Origin: Adiantum capillus-veneris
Lineage: Eukaryota; Streptophyta; Polypodiopsida; Polypodiales; Pteridaceae
DNA length: 64,000 bases
Assembly (NCBI GenBank): GCA_014529385.2
Contig: CM043967.1
Location: 317,001-381,000 of the forward strand
Direction of reading: 5' to 3'
Positions within the stretch are counted from its first letter, which is position 1, and every line of letters begins with the position of its first letter. Below, piece by piece: positions 46,717 through 58,330 of the stretch. The position numbers and the translations under genes are program-made. The notes beneath the pieces are model-generated. The model was not told where the DNA came from. It ran no database searches and saw only the letters and a list, made by a program, of their open reading frames with translations.

Positions 46717-47393
46717 GTAGTCCTTTTCAGTGGCCTTGTTGGCTTTGCCAGCATTTATACTGTCAAAAAAGGATGGTTGCTTTACTTCATTTGTGTATTG
46801 TTTCTAAAAAGTTTGTTGATAGGTAGGAATGTTGGTCTATGAATAGTAATCTCTTTTTTTTTTTTGCTTTTGAGGGATAAAATGTCCTATGATTCAATAT
46901 GGATAAATTGAAGTTGCAGTCTCAATTGTGCATCTAGAGGTTCTGATTTGTGAAGTTTTAAATGGAGTTGTGACTACTCGCCATCGTGCAAGTTCTTACT
47001 CATTCCACTAGTGCATTTGGTCCATTCACAAAAATTTTGTTTTTTATTTCTTTTAGCAGTTATTTCATAGCCTCTTAGAGTTAGGCTTTACTAACCCTAC
47101 TATAAGCCAGGGTGCACCTTTCAAAATGTTTTTGTACCACGTGTTCAAAGGAGGGGTATTATAATTGATAAAATTTATATTATTTTAAATTATTATACTT
47201 ACAAAAGGGTTTTTTAATTGAGTTTAATAGGGAAAAGGGACCCTTTTTTTGCCTCACAATATGTAAGTACATGACACATGATCTAGATGGTTTGTGATAA
47301 GTGCACCCCCAAAGCCCTGGAGCCTTGACAATTCACACAATCTCAGATTGCAAATGAAATGCATGCTCATACTTATGTGCACTTTTGCTGACG
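46717..47393. other. Sequence after the last CEP120-like exon
   Basis: Starts with a good donor (GAG then GTAGTCC). I found no continuing exon here; the next one may lie beyond the later retroelement insertions. A poly-T run sits at about 46852-46866. Confidence 0.5.
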
Positions 47394-47508
47394 CACATGA
47401 CTATGAGAGCATCTCTCTATTTGAAGTTCCACTGTCCCTATTGGTTAGGCACATGATTGTGAAAGCATCTCTCTATTTGAAGTTCTACAGTCACTATTGG
47501 TGCTTGAG
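47394..47508. repeat. Tandem duplication of about 57 bp
   Basis: GCACATGACTATGAGAGC and GCACATGATTGTGAAAGC each begin a copy, followed by CATCTCTCTATTTGAAGTTC. Confidence 0.85.
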
Positions 47509-47727
47509 GATGTAGCAAGGATGTCATACTATTAAATCTTTAAGACTTAGCATGAGGGAATTGGCGGTTATATTGCATTAGCAAGATTTAGTATTTACAC
47601 ACTCTAAGTGTATGGATACCTTGCATGGTCACAGTCACAACTTGAAGACCACCCCCCCTCTTATCTTTGCCCTCCATTTCTTTTTTTCCGTCGTTGTTCT
47701 ATGTAATAATTTTTTATTGGTTTGTCT

Positions 47728-47965
47728 ACATGCTTAGAGTTCGTGGGTTTGGGCAAGAGAATATCCCTGAGTGTGTTTCTACATATGTGGGCAGTCTAAA
47801 AGAATAGACATGTGCGTACACACTTTTTAATAGATGGGAAACCTGAAGACACGGAAAACCCATGAAGAATGTTACATGGGTTTGTCTACATGAGTTCATG
47901 GGTTTGTGCAAGAGCGTGTCCCTGAGTGTGTTTCTACATGTGTGGGCAGTATGAAAGAACAAGTG
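47728..47965. repeat. Direct repeat of about 75 bp, two copies
   Basis: Copies at about 47728-47805 and 47887-47960 share GTGGGTTTGGGCAAGAG/ATGGGTTTGTGCAAGAG and CCCTGAGTGTGTTTCTACAT. Function unknown. Confidence 0.8.
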
Positions 47966-48051
47966 GATGGATACGACTGTCCGGGACCAGGGAGACTCTT
48001 TTGGAGGTGGGGGAGGTGGAACTCCCAACGCCACTCTCTGGGCTCTGGTCA

Positions 48052-48490
48052 TCACTGTATCGGGGGTGGAGGAGTGGTATCAAACTGTTGGATGAAGGAC
48101 AACACCTTGTTCGTATCTTTTAACCCAAACAAAGTATCAAACATGACGCTTAGACCGCCATCCTTAAATTCTTTCTTAGCCTTTCTTTTGTGCTCCAAGG
48201 TCCTCGTCATCAAAGTGAACGGCACGACGACGGCGTTTCCTTCTTGAAACATGTGCTTCACCTCTAGGTCCCTTTTTTGCTAGATCGGACAAAGTAAGTT
48301 TGAAAAGACTTGGACTTGTCCCTTGCGAGTCAATGAAAGATTCAAGCTCTTTCTGTGTTTGCTTACTTGGGGCTTTATCTCCCTCTAAATGTGCTCTGCT
48401 CTGAGGGGAAAATTTGAACTCTTCTTGTTGGTAGAGGATGTTGATCTCGTAATGGGTTTGATACCTTTTTCCACTTCTTGTAGACTTCAA
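48052..48490 (-). pseudogene. Ty3/gypsy Gag fragment (minus strand)
   Basis: Two overlapping frames. The inner one contains FGLKDTNKVLSFIQQFD, which parallels FDDRKKALSFLQQFDKA in the chromovirus Gag at 59117-59929. The outer one is rich in basic residues. A primer-binding site and LTR on the same strand lie upstream (49110-49560), so this is probably the Gag start of that element, truncated soon after. Confidence 0.6.
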
Positions 48491-48818
48491 TCATTGGGTG
48501 ATTTTGTACCATGGGTCTATACCTTGCACTTTCCTTCAAGGGTGAATGTGGGCTTATCCTAAATTGATCTAGGTATATTTTTTAGTTGTATAGCGATCAT
48601 GTAGAATTCACATTGTGAAGTCTTTATCCGAGTTACGACCAGTTGATATTGTTCTAATTCTTTCTATCTTTTGTGGTGCGCATGCCCTATCAACTATCTC
48701 ATTTTTGTGCTAATTTTTCCGATTTAATGCTGCCAGGCTTCATTATGGTTGAGTCTGCCCTTGATCTCCGGAGTCATGACAAAAACTCAGTATGCTGAAC
48801 TTTGTGTTTATGTATGCT

Positions 48819-48820
<2 letters not shown>
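48491..48820. other. Gag-proximal or leader sequence, nothing specific
   Basis: No open frame or motif of note. Position suggests it is part of the same minus-strand element. Confidence 0.35.

Positions 48821-48860
<40 letters not shown>
48821..48860. repeat. (TG)20 microsatellite
   Basis: Uninterrupted TG run. Confidence 0.97.
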
Positions 48861-48862
<2 letters not shown>

Positions 48863-48875
48863 AGCATATGTTTGC

Positions 48876-49060
48876 TGTCACAAACTATTGACATGTCAAG
48901 CCACTATAGACCTGAGCTGACTTGCACATCCTGGCCAAGGGGCCTAAATTCTAAGAAGTAGCAGCAAAAGAAGTTTTACCAACTTGCAAAGTCTTGCTGA
49001 GTGGCCTCCTCTTCAGATTCTTTAATGCTGTTGTGTTCTCTATGAGATTCTCCATGGGTT
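48876..49060 (+). repeat. LTR fragment of the TGTCACAAA family
   Basis: Starts TGTCACAAACTATTGACATG and continues GTCAAGCCACTATAGACC, like the LTR starting at 49893 (TGTCACAAACTGCCGG...GTCAAGCCACTAAAGACC). It breaks off before the next primer-binding site. Confidence 0.6.
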
Positions 49061-49109
49061 GTGTTGCAAAAAGTCAGATTGGATCCTTTGTAGAAGAAGA
49101 ATCTACAAA

Positions 49110-49121
49110 GCTGTGATACCA
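49110..49121 (-). other. Primer-binding site on the minus strand
   Basis: The minus strand reads TGGTATCACAGC, one base different from the initiator tRNA-Met type, next to an LTR edge. Confidence 0.65.
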
Positions 49122-49122
49122 T

Positions 49123-49562
49123 TGTAGCCGGCAAGCCAGGAGTGAATCCACAACAAGCATATGACTGAACTTGAAAACTGATAACACTTGAAATTGAAAA
49201 TTACTGGAGACAAGACATGGTAGAGTGGAGTTCTCTGCCCAGATGCATTGACCCCTACCTAAGTGGGGCACCCCACAAACATGGGTACTTCTTTGTACAT
49301 ATATATATATAAATCACAAAGTATTACTACTACTTATTTAAAGGCGTTGGCCCAAAGACAACAGGCTGAAATAGGCGCCCAAAAGCTCTATTGCTCGAAA
49401 GCTAAATCCCCAAAAGTCAAGCCTTTAAAAAAATTGGCCAAAAACGTGTTGTCTATATCCTTTCCCTAGTTCGGAAAGTCACGATATTGCTACATCATCA
49501 CTTTGTGAGTGAGTAGGTGACTAGGCTGAGAGGTCACTAACGGTTGAACCTTTTAAACTCAT
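49123..49562 (-). repeat. LTR (minus strand), right edge approximate
   Basis: Begins on the plus strand with TGTAGCCGGC beside the primer-binding site. A TATATATATATAAATC run near 49300 would be the TATA box in minus orientation. The right edge is guessed from a pyrimidine-rich AACTCCCCTGTCTC that looks like a polypurine tract on the other strand. Confidence 0.5.
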
Positions 49563-49892
49563 GAACTCCCCTGTCTCTTCACAATAATGACGCTTTTCAT
49601 GTTCAAATCCATTGAGATCACTTCACATTCAAATTCTAACATTTTTAAAAAATATTCCTTGAAATTTTCAAAATGGTTTTCCTCCTCTCCCTTTACCTTT
49701 CAAGTGGTACAGCTAAAAAGTGTAAAAAATGCTTAAGGCACATCAACTTGTAGCTTCATTGTGGATACAAATGATGATCTTCTGCATCATCCGTAGCAAA
49801 CCCTTTGTCCCACATGGCGTTATAAGAGTGGAGCTTGCCACACCACTGATGCTAGTGGTTGGTCTCTTTCTGACAACATGTTTCATCTAGAG
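49563..49892. other. Unassigned stretch, probably element debris
   Basis: No gene seen. Likely internal sequence of the minus-strand element cut by the next LTR. Confidence 0.35.
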
Positions 49893-51800
49893 TGTCACAA
49901 ACTGCCGGTGTGTCAAGCCACTAAAGACCAAGAGGGTTAAATCTCCCTGAGTGTAACCCTAGCCAACCTGTAGATTCCTACCAAGTGGCCTAAACCCTAG
50001 AAGAAGAAGAAGAAGAAGAAGTCCTCACCAACTTATAGATCCTCATTGAGTGTCCCAATTATTAAAATGGGTTAGGATTTTAATCCTAACCCCCAACAAC
50101 TTATGGAAGCAGAGAGGCCTAAACTGCTTAGAATGAAGAAGACACACACACAAGCACTAAAGATGATGACATGGCAGCATGTTGTATGGACGCCCACGAT
50201 TTGTGTTGACACACTGATGTGACAGCTGTACGAATTTTTGCAATTTACGCTGTCAGCTTTTGGCCAGATTTCAGCGCTTAGCTTTTGGACCAGATGCTTT
50301 TAGAACCTGCTGTTTTTCATGTAACTGCTTTTGGATGGGCAAGTGTCACGTGCACATCTAACCCTATGTGTACGTGGATAAGCTACTTCATGACAAGGGT
50401 TCAATTCAGTTCAGTCAGCCTAGCTTAGGAAGTGTTCTGGCACTTTTGTGAGTCTGTTCGCAGACCGTGCATATCCACGCACTTAGAATAGATGCATATC
50501 CTTTGGTTGCACACATCATGATCATCAGATTACCATTAGAACCCATCACGAGCATTTTTACAGTGCATAGACCTATATTCCCTATTTTAGCCAATTTTCA
50601 CTTATTATTTAAGTGACTTTTGTCGGGAACTAGGTAGGGCAAATTAGCAAGTCAAGCACATAAGAAACCTAGCGCTAGCACTTTTTGGCAGAAGAGGCAG
50701 CAGGCACCTGACATCCAACAGTGCACCTTCTCAACAAGACATCCCCCCCCCCGCGGCGGATGACCTAGCGTTTTCAGCCAAGAACAGCCAGCGTTTTCTT
50801 CAAGTGCAGATTCAGCCTAGCGTTTTGCATTTGCAGCAGCCCCGACGCTAGCAAGACACAGCAGATCACTAGCGTTTTTGCCTCAGACCCCAAATCATCC
50901 CTAGCGTTTTTGGATCAATAGTCAACATAGAGTTTTCAGATTCTCCGCGATAGAACCCAGAATAGCATCAACGTTTTCAGTTTTCAGCATCAAGACTCCG
51001 TAGTAGAACCACCAAACCACGCAGATCTCACCTTCCCGCTGCAGATCCTCGCCGTACGGTCAGATTAGCCCAAGTTTGCAGATTCAGCCCGAAAAACGCA
51101 GATTTCAGTATCTGCGTTTTCAGCTCGTCGTCGTTGCATCATCGTCATCGCCATTGTCACCGACATAGCAGATACAAGAATTGCAGATTTCAGCCCCTAG
51201 CGTTTTCAGATTTCAGCCCGTCTCGTCGTCGTCCTCATCTTCGTCGACATCGTCGGCAAGTTCATTGCATTGTAGAGATTTGTGCAGTAGACTGCTCTCG
51301 CCATAGAGAGTGGGGCCTTTGGAGGAGGGTTTTGACAACATTCCGGTGTCGTATTCTTCTCTCTCTATCTCTCAGTCTTATCACCTTCGTTCACAGTGTT
51401 TATCCACTTTGTTTGTGATCATTTGCACTCTCTTACTAAAGGAACGGAAGGCTCTCCCTTCCGTAAGAAAAAGGAACCCTTGAGCACAGTTCAGAGCACT
51501 CATCTTGAGAAAAGTTCAACATTCACTTCCGCTGCATCTTACATATGTGCCGTGGGATCTCTCTCTAGCATTCTACCCGCAGGAGATGCAGAGAAGAGTC
51601 ACAAGTGTTGTACCTCGTTGAAGCAGTATAAAGAAATACAAAAGGGGCACCACAGTTTGGGGCAAGTGCACTCTAGGGGTGGAACTATGCCACTACGTGT
51701 CTCACATGAAGTCTCTTTCTTTCAATTTAGTTGTATGAAGTGCTTAAAATTTTGTTCAGTCTGTTCTTTTCCATTGGCACGTGGTGCCCGTCCCGTTAGA
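49893..51800 (+). repeat. Long LTR with an initiator-type primer-binding site at its end
   Basis: Starts TGTCACAAACTGCCGG and ends near CCCGTTAGAG, followed directly by TGGTATCAGAGCTTCAGG (51802-51819). Its first part resembles the LTR at 51830. Its middle carries many TAGCGTTTT motifs. It lacks a clear CA at the end, so the right edge may have drifted. Confidence 0.6.
50676..51215. repeat. Irregular repeats of CTAGCGTTTT
   Basis: CTAGCGTTTT or close forms occur at about 50766, 50790, 50818, 50873, 50901, 50970, 51110 and 51199, often followed by CAG or separated by CAGATTTCAGCCC phrases. Confidence 0.8.
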
Positions 51801-51801
51801 G

Positions 51802-51819
51802 TGGTATCAGAGCTTCAGG
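51802..51819 (+). other. Primer-binding site (initiator tRNA-Met type)
   Basis: TGGTATCAGAGCTTCAGG at the end of the long LTR. Only about 10 bp further on another LTR begins. Confidence 0.75.
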
Positions 51820-51829
51820 CGTGTGTTTT

Positions 51830-52491
51830 TGTCACAAAGTGATGATGTGGCATGACCTAAAGGACAGACTTCGGACAGAGAGGGGTCAAGGCCCTATTGG
51901 AAAGATACAGAGAAATGCTACCAACTTGCAAAGCCTAAGCCGAGAGATTTGAAAATAAAGACCAAGTATTTTAAAGTTGTTCCAACTTATAGGCTCCTAT
52001 CCGATAGGGCCTAAAGGGACACTAGAAGATTAAAATAAAACGGGAACCCCCAAATCACGTGGAGATGTTGATGTGGCAGCGTTGTACGGACGTTTCGCAA
52101 TTGCGATGGCTGCTGACGTGGCACGTATGCGGATTTCCACGATTTGGACTGGTTGCTCGAGCGCTAGCTTTTGGGACCCATATGCTTTTAGAATTGAAGC
52201 TTTTCATGTACACTGCTTTTGGAAGGCCCAGGGCCTATAAATAAAGTGCGAGAGCCTCAGTCTCAAGCAAATACACTTGGGAGCACTACTGAGACGAGGA
52301 CCCTTGGACATTGTACTTTGTGAAGCATTAATAATAAAGAAATACCAAAATGGGTGCGAGTCTTTGGGGCCATTCTCTTGGAACTACGCCGTGCCTCTCT
52401 CTCTCTCTCTCTCTAGGTTTTCTTTAGTTCGTTTAGTTTGCTCACGTGTGTTGTGGTAGATTCCCGACTTGGAGTGTCCAAGTCTGTCGCA
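51830..52491 (+). repeat. 5' LTR of a plus-strand Ty3-type element
   Basis: 662 bp, TGTCACAAAGTGATGATG...CTGTCGCA. It contains TGATGTGGCA and TGACGTGGCA motifs (about 52067 and 52112), a TATAAATA box near 52236 and AATAATAAAG near 52327. Followed by a primer-binding site at 52493. Confidence 0.8.
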
Positions 52492-52492
52492 G

Positions 52493-52510
52493 TGGTATCA
52501 GAGCTCAGCC
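52493..52510 (+). other. Primer-binding site (initiator tRNA-Met type)
   Basis: TGGTATCAGAGCTCAGCC, one base after the LTR. Confidence 0.85.
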
Positions 52511-52555
52511 GATTCTTCTTCTACGAAAGATCCGATCCCTTTACTCACAGCACAC

Positions 52556-53131
52556 ATGGATTCAGTCGACGAATCTTTCCATGAGGAAATTGTGGCACCC
52601 GACCATTCCGGCTCAGGTGAGAACAATGAAGATTCCAATAGACATCGCCCATCTTCTAAAGATTCGGAATAGTACATGCCATCCCCTCCTACTGATTACA
52701 GAAGAATGGAGATGTAGCGGCAACAATAGGTTGACGCTTGTGCCGAGAAGATGCTTCAATACTTAAAGGATCCACAGTATGCGAAATTTTTGGCGAAGCA
52801 CCCGCTTGAGGAGATGCATTCTAGATGGCGTTGTGCCATTAGATCACCTCTGAAGTCACCCATTGAGGAAGCCGACCACACCTAGGACTCCTTCTCAAAA
52901 GGTGTATTGTAACAAACTTGGGCACCCCAAGTCTAGATTGTGTCGAGACATGAGAGAGAATCACTTAAAATACTTCACAACTTTAAAATCAGGGTTCAAT
53001 TTGGTTGACACGGCCCGACGTAATTCCGTGCCCAAAGAGATTGGCCCCAAAGATTGGTGCTCCTTTCGGTATTTCTTTTATATTAATCTTTGAGCAAAGT
53101 ACAACTCCCGCAAGGTCCTCCGCTCTCAGAC
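52556..53131 (+). pseudogene. Start of gag in the plus-strand element, interrupted
   Basis: The ATG at 52556 opens a frame that reads MDSVDESFHEEIVAPDHSGS, then an acidic serine-rich stretch, and later KMLQYLKDPQYAKFLAKHP. Four TAG codons interrupt it in frame (52670, 52715, 52727, 52883). Position after the LTR and primer-binding site marks it as gag. No conserved Gag core remains, because the chromovirus is inserted at 53131/53132 and the rest of the element is missing. Confidence 0.65.
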
Positions 53132-54600
53132 TAAAACCGGCCTGTACTTTCAAACAGGACAGTAGATTTTAGACTTAAACCTTATTTTCTTTCACCCATT
53201 TGATTTGTCGCCCACTTTACCTGTACTTTCAAGACACAACAAAGGGGAGAGGGATACAGGCTGCTAGATTGCACCTGTATGAGAAGACCGACACCAGATT
53301 GGCCCCTAACTTAGTCACCCCTTTCGGTATTTCTTTACTGATTAGAAGAGGGAATAAACGTTGTGGTTCCCTACAAGCTGCCCCGCACAAACTTGGCTGA
53401 ATTTCCATTGTTCCGGCCCGATTTTGGTAGCATAACTGTACTAGGACCCTTCACAATCAGTATTCCCACGCATTGAATGACTTTCCCGACGCATACGGGC
53501 ACTTTGCAAAACCTGGCGAGAATCTGCAGTACACTGAATTCTCTGTTTTCAGCCCCGAAAATGCGCCAGATCACGGTCCCCTCGCGTCCCCGAACCTCCT
53601 GGGGGTATTAGGGACCGTTTAGGGCCAAAACCCTAAACCTGCAAAAATACACAACAGGCTGTAATTTACTGTTTCGGGCTCCGTTTCGTGTGCCGATTGC
53701 ATTCGTAGCAAGTCCTCGAGCCCCCGCACCTGTAAGGCTACTTGCCCTTTGAATCGGACGAGATTCTTGGCGTGAAACCTCTCCGAATTCACATGTACCT
53801 GCGGGGGATTAGCCGCTAGCTAATCCAGTACCTGTGCAAGAGGCTCTTGCCTCGGCAATCGCGCATGAACCCACACAACTGTACATTGGTCAATTGAAAA
53901 GCCCTCTAGTGGGGCATAACATACTGCCATAGGGGAGAGAGAGGGCAGTGCATAGCGTGCAGGGCATCACTCCTGGCACCGCACTGTGCATAGGAGGGAA
54001 AGCAAGCACTCCATAGCTCTTCACCTGTGACAAAATCAGCAAATGAGCCTCTCCCAGCTTAAAATTCAGCGCCACCTTCTCTTGCATGAGGAAAGTGCAC
54101 CAGAATGTGCCACTTAGCGCATTTATAAGCATTTTCCCGTTTCGGGGTTGCCGCCTAAAAATCTCCCAACCGGTTGCCCAGTTGACTTCACGGCAGAGTA
54201 AGAAAATGTTCCCCTTGTCATTCCGGAAGTAATGACGCCAACACATTTTCAGGTCCCAAAATAGTAGTTCCCTAAATTTTAGGAGATGCTGCCATTGTAT
54301 CTTTCTAGGTCATCCGACCCTCTTTGTACACTGCGGCCACATCCAGAATTGAAATGTAGCCTCTGTAGCAAAGGATTCCACTTTGGCTAGTCAATGACCC
54401 CACTTTGGCTAACCATAGTCCTTGTCCAACCTTAGTGCTCTCTTGCCCTCAGGCCCGGACTCCCTCTGGACAGTTCCACACTAGCTATGCAATGCAGGGA
54501 AGTTAGATTTCCCGAGGGGTGTTTCCAAAAAGTGAAAGTAAATAAATAATAAGAAAGAAATCAACAAAAAGGATAGATAGTAGTCACACGCTGGTGACAT
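53132..54600 (-). repeat. Chromovirus 3' LTR
   Basis: 1469 bp. The inner edge reads GTGACA at 54595-54600. The outer edge reads TAAAACCGG where the other LTR has TGAAACCGG, so the terminal TG has become TA here. It contains a 118-codon minus-strand frame (53890-54246) also present in the other LTR. Confidence 0.92.
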
Positions 54601-54612
54601 ACTCCCCTCTTG
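54601..54612 (-). other. Chromovirus polypurine tract
   Basis: The minus strand reads AAGAGGGGAGTA right before the LTR start TGTCACC. Confidence 0.85.
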
Positions 54613-55172
54613 AAATCTCAAACGTCCTCCTTTGCATCTATGTCGTACATGTTCACGGTCAACACTGATGTATTCAACACCTGTCGACACATGTACGACA
54701 CATACATGCTCATTGTCAACCCTGGTGTATTCAACACCTCGTCAACACATGTATTGCCTGCGTGTGAACCCTGTCCCAATGACATAGTGGTAGCTTCGCA
54801 CTCTACCATTGCTTTGAGTCACCAACTTTCCAAGGACAAAATGGTAGCTACACATTTTGCCACTGTCTTATAGTACACGTTGGATCCCGTAACACTTTCG
54901 AGCATACCCAAACCGACAATTTAAGAATGCAGTTACACATGTACTCTTTAATAGAAGCAATTATTGTATCCTTGAAAAACTGACAAGAAATACTCACTTC
55001 TATAGCACTAACCAAACTTTTGGACATTCCATAAGAGCAATTGCCAAACTGACAATCTGTACAGCTCTAACATTCATGTAATAGGTATTTCATTTGAGCT
55101 CACTTTACATACCATGTACATCATTTGTTTCAGAAGCCATTGTCACACTGACAATCCATGTAGCTTTGAAAC
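54613..55172 (-). other. Chromovirus 3' untranslated region
   Basis: Between the end of integrase and the polypurine tract. It contains a diverged duplication of about 56 bp around TGTATTCAACACCT (about 54648-54760). No coding signal. Confidence 0.7.
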
Positions 55173-56522
55173 TCAAGGGGTCAAGGTAGGATGCAAATCG
55201 AAGGCTTCAAGGTAAAGTGATAACACAGTTGGTGAGTCTGCAAGTTCACCTTCTTCCATCCACTTAGCATCCATTGGTGGATAGTTTCTGAACTTTACCA
55301 AGTAATGCCTAGCAACCTTGCCTTTCACTTTTCTTTCCTTATGTGCCAAAATCTGTTTCGAGACCAAGATCTCGTCAAGTTCCTCAACTTCCAGCTTATC
55401 TTCAGCTGGCATATCTTCTGGCACATCACCCACATAGGGTCTGAGAAGACTCACATGAAACGCATTGTGAATCTTCCAACTGTGAGGAAATTTCAGCCTA
55501 TATGCAACATCACTGATTATGTCGCACACTTGAAAAGGCCCATAGTAACGCATGCTGAGCTTTGGAAACAGTCTTTCCTTGCCCTTTATCTTCTTTAACC
55601 TTGCCTTTTCAAAGCGTAAAAGCACCCAATCACCAAGTGAATATACCACTTCACGACGGTGACAATCAGCTGCTTTCTTTTTCTTTGCCTGAGTCTTTTC
55701 GAAGGCCACTTTGACCTTCTTGTACATTTCATCCATGTCCTGAACATACTTATCTGCTTCAAATGTCTTGTCCTTTGTATGCAGTATGGGAGGAACTTTC
55801 TTGCCACCTTCAACTATCTCAAAAGGTGCCTTGCCAGTTGATGAATGTACTGTATTATTGTATGCATACTCCACCAATGGCAAATACTGCTCCCACTTTC
55901 CTTTATGCTCTGACACATAGCACTTCAGCAGATCTAGGACAATAGAATTTGCCTCTTCTGACTGCCCATCTGTTTGAGGATGAAATGACGAAGAGAATTT
56001 GAGCGTGGTGCCCATATTCTCAAACAAGCCTCTCCAGAACAAACTTTTCATGCGTGGATCACGGTCGTTAACAATCGATTGTGGCATGCCATGATACTTG
56101 AAAATATTGCTCATAAACAAGCGTGCCATCTGATCTGGTTTTATCTTCTTCCTGATCGGAATAAAATGAGCTTGTTTGCTAAATCTGCAAATAATGGTCC
56201 AAATACCATTGTTTCCTGTCTGCATTCTCGGAAGATCAAAGATAAAATCCATAGTAATACTTTCCCATGGTTTATCTGGAATAGGTAGTGGTTGCAATAA
56301 CCCTGGTGCCTTTTGCCTGTCAAACTTGACCTTCTGGCAAATTAGGCATTCTCGCACAAAGGCATCCACATCTCTTCTCAATGTAGGCCAGTAGAAGAAT
56401 GTCTCAACCTCTTTAACTGTAGCATTGATACCACGATGCCCTGCATACGGTGGGACATGACTCTCTTCCATAACTTTGCGTCGCAATGGCTTTGTGACAC
56501 ACAATTTGCCATGCATCATCAT
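55173..56522 (-). pseudogene. Chromovirus integrase with C-terminal chromodomain
   Basis: A 449-codon open frame. An HHCC zinc module is seen in YAGHRGINATVKEVETFFYW and ECLICQKVK. The catalytic core has MDFIFDLP, then IVNDRDPRMKS and the Glu in QSEEANSIV. A GPF/Y-type module (RYYGPFQV) follows, and then KIHNAFHVSLLRPY. The end, VEELDEILVSKQILAHKERK to WMEEGELADSP, is a chromodomain, which in known chromoviruses steers insertion to marked chromatin. The frame is intact by itself, but it is out of register with the upstream pol by one frame, so it is no longer made as part of the polyprotein. Confidence 0.93.
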
Positions 56523-56683
56523 GAACCCATCTTTGAGAAGATAGTGTTCATGACGTGTCCATGCATTAGCTGCTCGAAGACCCTTGCAAAATCTTCATCA
56601 TTTTCATACTGTTCCCTCATATCATCAAGTGCATGATGATAAGGAATCGACACAGCTGAAATTTGTGGCTCCACATGCACAAT

Positions 56684-57022
56684 CTAAAAATGGAACATGG
56701 ACAAGATATTTGCCCATCGCATATGATTCTCAGATAACTTTGTCTGTGTCAAGAAGTATCGCAAGGTCTGATGGTCCGTTTGGACAACAAAGTCTGCACC
56801 TAGCAGGTAGTGTTTCCAACTTAAGAGCGCATGAATCACAGCCAGTAACTCTTTCTCATAGACCTGCATGGTCATCTCTAGCCCTTGCAAAATTCTGGTC
56901 TCATAGGCTACTACCCTGCCATCTTGCATTAGCACTGCACCAATGCTACTACCGCAGGCGTCACACTGGACCACAAATGACTTCCTAAGATCTGGCAACA
57001 CAATGACTGGATCTGAAGTCAT
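56684..57022 (-). pseudogene. Chromovirus RNase H
   Basis: Contains VVQCDACGSSIGAVLMQ, YEKELLAVIHALLSWKHYL and VQTDHQTLRYFLTQ, the three acidic motifs of Ty3 RNase H. It ends at an in-frame TAG at 56684. Confidence 0.9.
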
Positions 57023-57127
57023 CTTTTCCTTTAAGAGATTAAAAGTTGAAATCTCTTTCTGTGTCCATCTAAAGGTGACTGCCTTCTTTTGAAGAGCATG
57101 TAAAGGTGAAGCAATCTCAGCAAAATT

Positions 57128-57730
57128 TCAGATAAACCTTCTGTAATAGGAGCATAGTCCCAAGAAGCTTCGGACATCAAAATCTGGCCACGACTTGATC
57201 GCTTCAACTTTTGCAGGATCCATTCTGACACCATCCTTTGAGACAATGTGTCCTAGAAAGTGGATCTCTTCCAGTAAAAATTCATTTTTCTTTGCATTGA
57301 TGAGCAACCTATGACTGCGTAGCTCTTCGAACACAATGGCCAAGTGATGCCTATGCTCCTCTTCATTCTTTGAGTAGACTATCATGTCATCAAAGAATGT
57401 ACCAACAAACTACTGGTGTGGACGGAAAATTCTGTCCATCATCCTATTGAACGTAGCAGGAGCATTTGTGAGACCAAAGGGCATCACTAAAAATTCGTAA
57501 AGACCAAACGTCGTTCTAAAAGCAGTCTTGTGCACATCCTCTGATCTAATGTGGATCTGATGGTACCCACTCTTTAGATCTATCCTGCTAAACATAGCTG
57601 CTCCTTCTAATTTGTCCATAATATAATTAATTCTAGGTATAGGGAACCTATTCTTGATGGTATTCTTGTTCAGTGCACGGTAATCGATGCACATACGCCA
57701 TGAGCCATCCTTTTTCTGCACCAACAACAC
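57128..57730 (-). pseudogene. Chromovirus reverse transcriptase
   Basis: 57730-57413 has [33 protein letters not shown] and [17 protein letters not shown]. After a TAG at 57410 the same frame continues with GTFFDDMIVYSK (the active-site box is FFDD), LGHIVSKDGVRMDP and FLGLCSYYRRFI, ending at TGA 57128. The connection SWPDFDVRSFLG is a few residues shorter than usual. Both stops fall inside well-conserved regions, so this copy cannot make a full polymerase. Confidence 0.93.
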
Positions 57731-57790
57731 TGGAGAACAGAATGGAGATGAGCTGGGCTGAATCAGCCCCTTTTCTAACAGCTCCTGTAC

Positions 57791-58228
57791 TTAGCCCATT
57801 ATCTCTTTTTGTTGAGCCGCACTAACCCTGTACGGAGGCTTATTTGGTGGGCTACTGCCTGGCACCAAATCTATCGCATGGTCCTCGGGTCTCTCTGGCG
57901 GTAATTGAGACGGTAATGAATCGGAAAAACAATCACTATACTGTTGTAAAAACATTGACCTTTCTTTATCTAGCACATATAAATTTGATTCATCACAATC
58001 TGACACTTCACGTGCAAAAACCAAGTACGCAAAAAGATGCTTTTTCATTACAGAAGTAATAGCAAAAGCTGATACAGTGGGAATAGACTCCCCTTTAAGC
58101 TTTACATCCAGAATGTGAGTCTTTCCCCTGCTCTGTACAGTGATCTTTTTTTTGTAGGCATCCATGATTCCCTGTACACGAAATAACCAAGGAATACCCA
58201 ACAACACATCACATCCGTCCAGTGGCAT
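57791..58228 (-). pseudogene. Chromovirus protease-RT linker
   Basis: MPLDGCDVLLGIPWLFRVQG is the C-terminal protease strand typical of chromoviruses. The linker then leads to DHAIDLVPGSSPPNKPPYR, which marks the start of RT. Ends at TAA 57791. Confidence 0.88.
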
Positions 58229-58330
58229 GATGTAAAATTCTTCAGCATCTACATAGGACTAGATATGTAGGTGCAACTTTCCAATGATGGGTGTCACAGC
58301 CTAGGTATGGCCAGGACATGCCAAACCTGC

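Noticed and set aside
51396-51842. 148-codon plus-strand frame before the primer-binding site at 51802
   Set aside because: It lies in the end of an LTR and crosses the primer-binding site.
53200-53400. 66-codon frame in the chromovirus LTR, repeated at 60361-60561
   Set aside because: Short, antisense to the element and without recognisable features.
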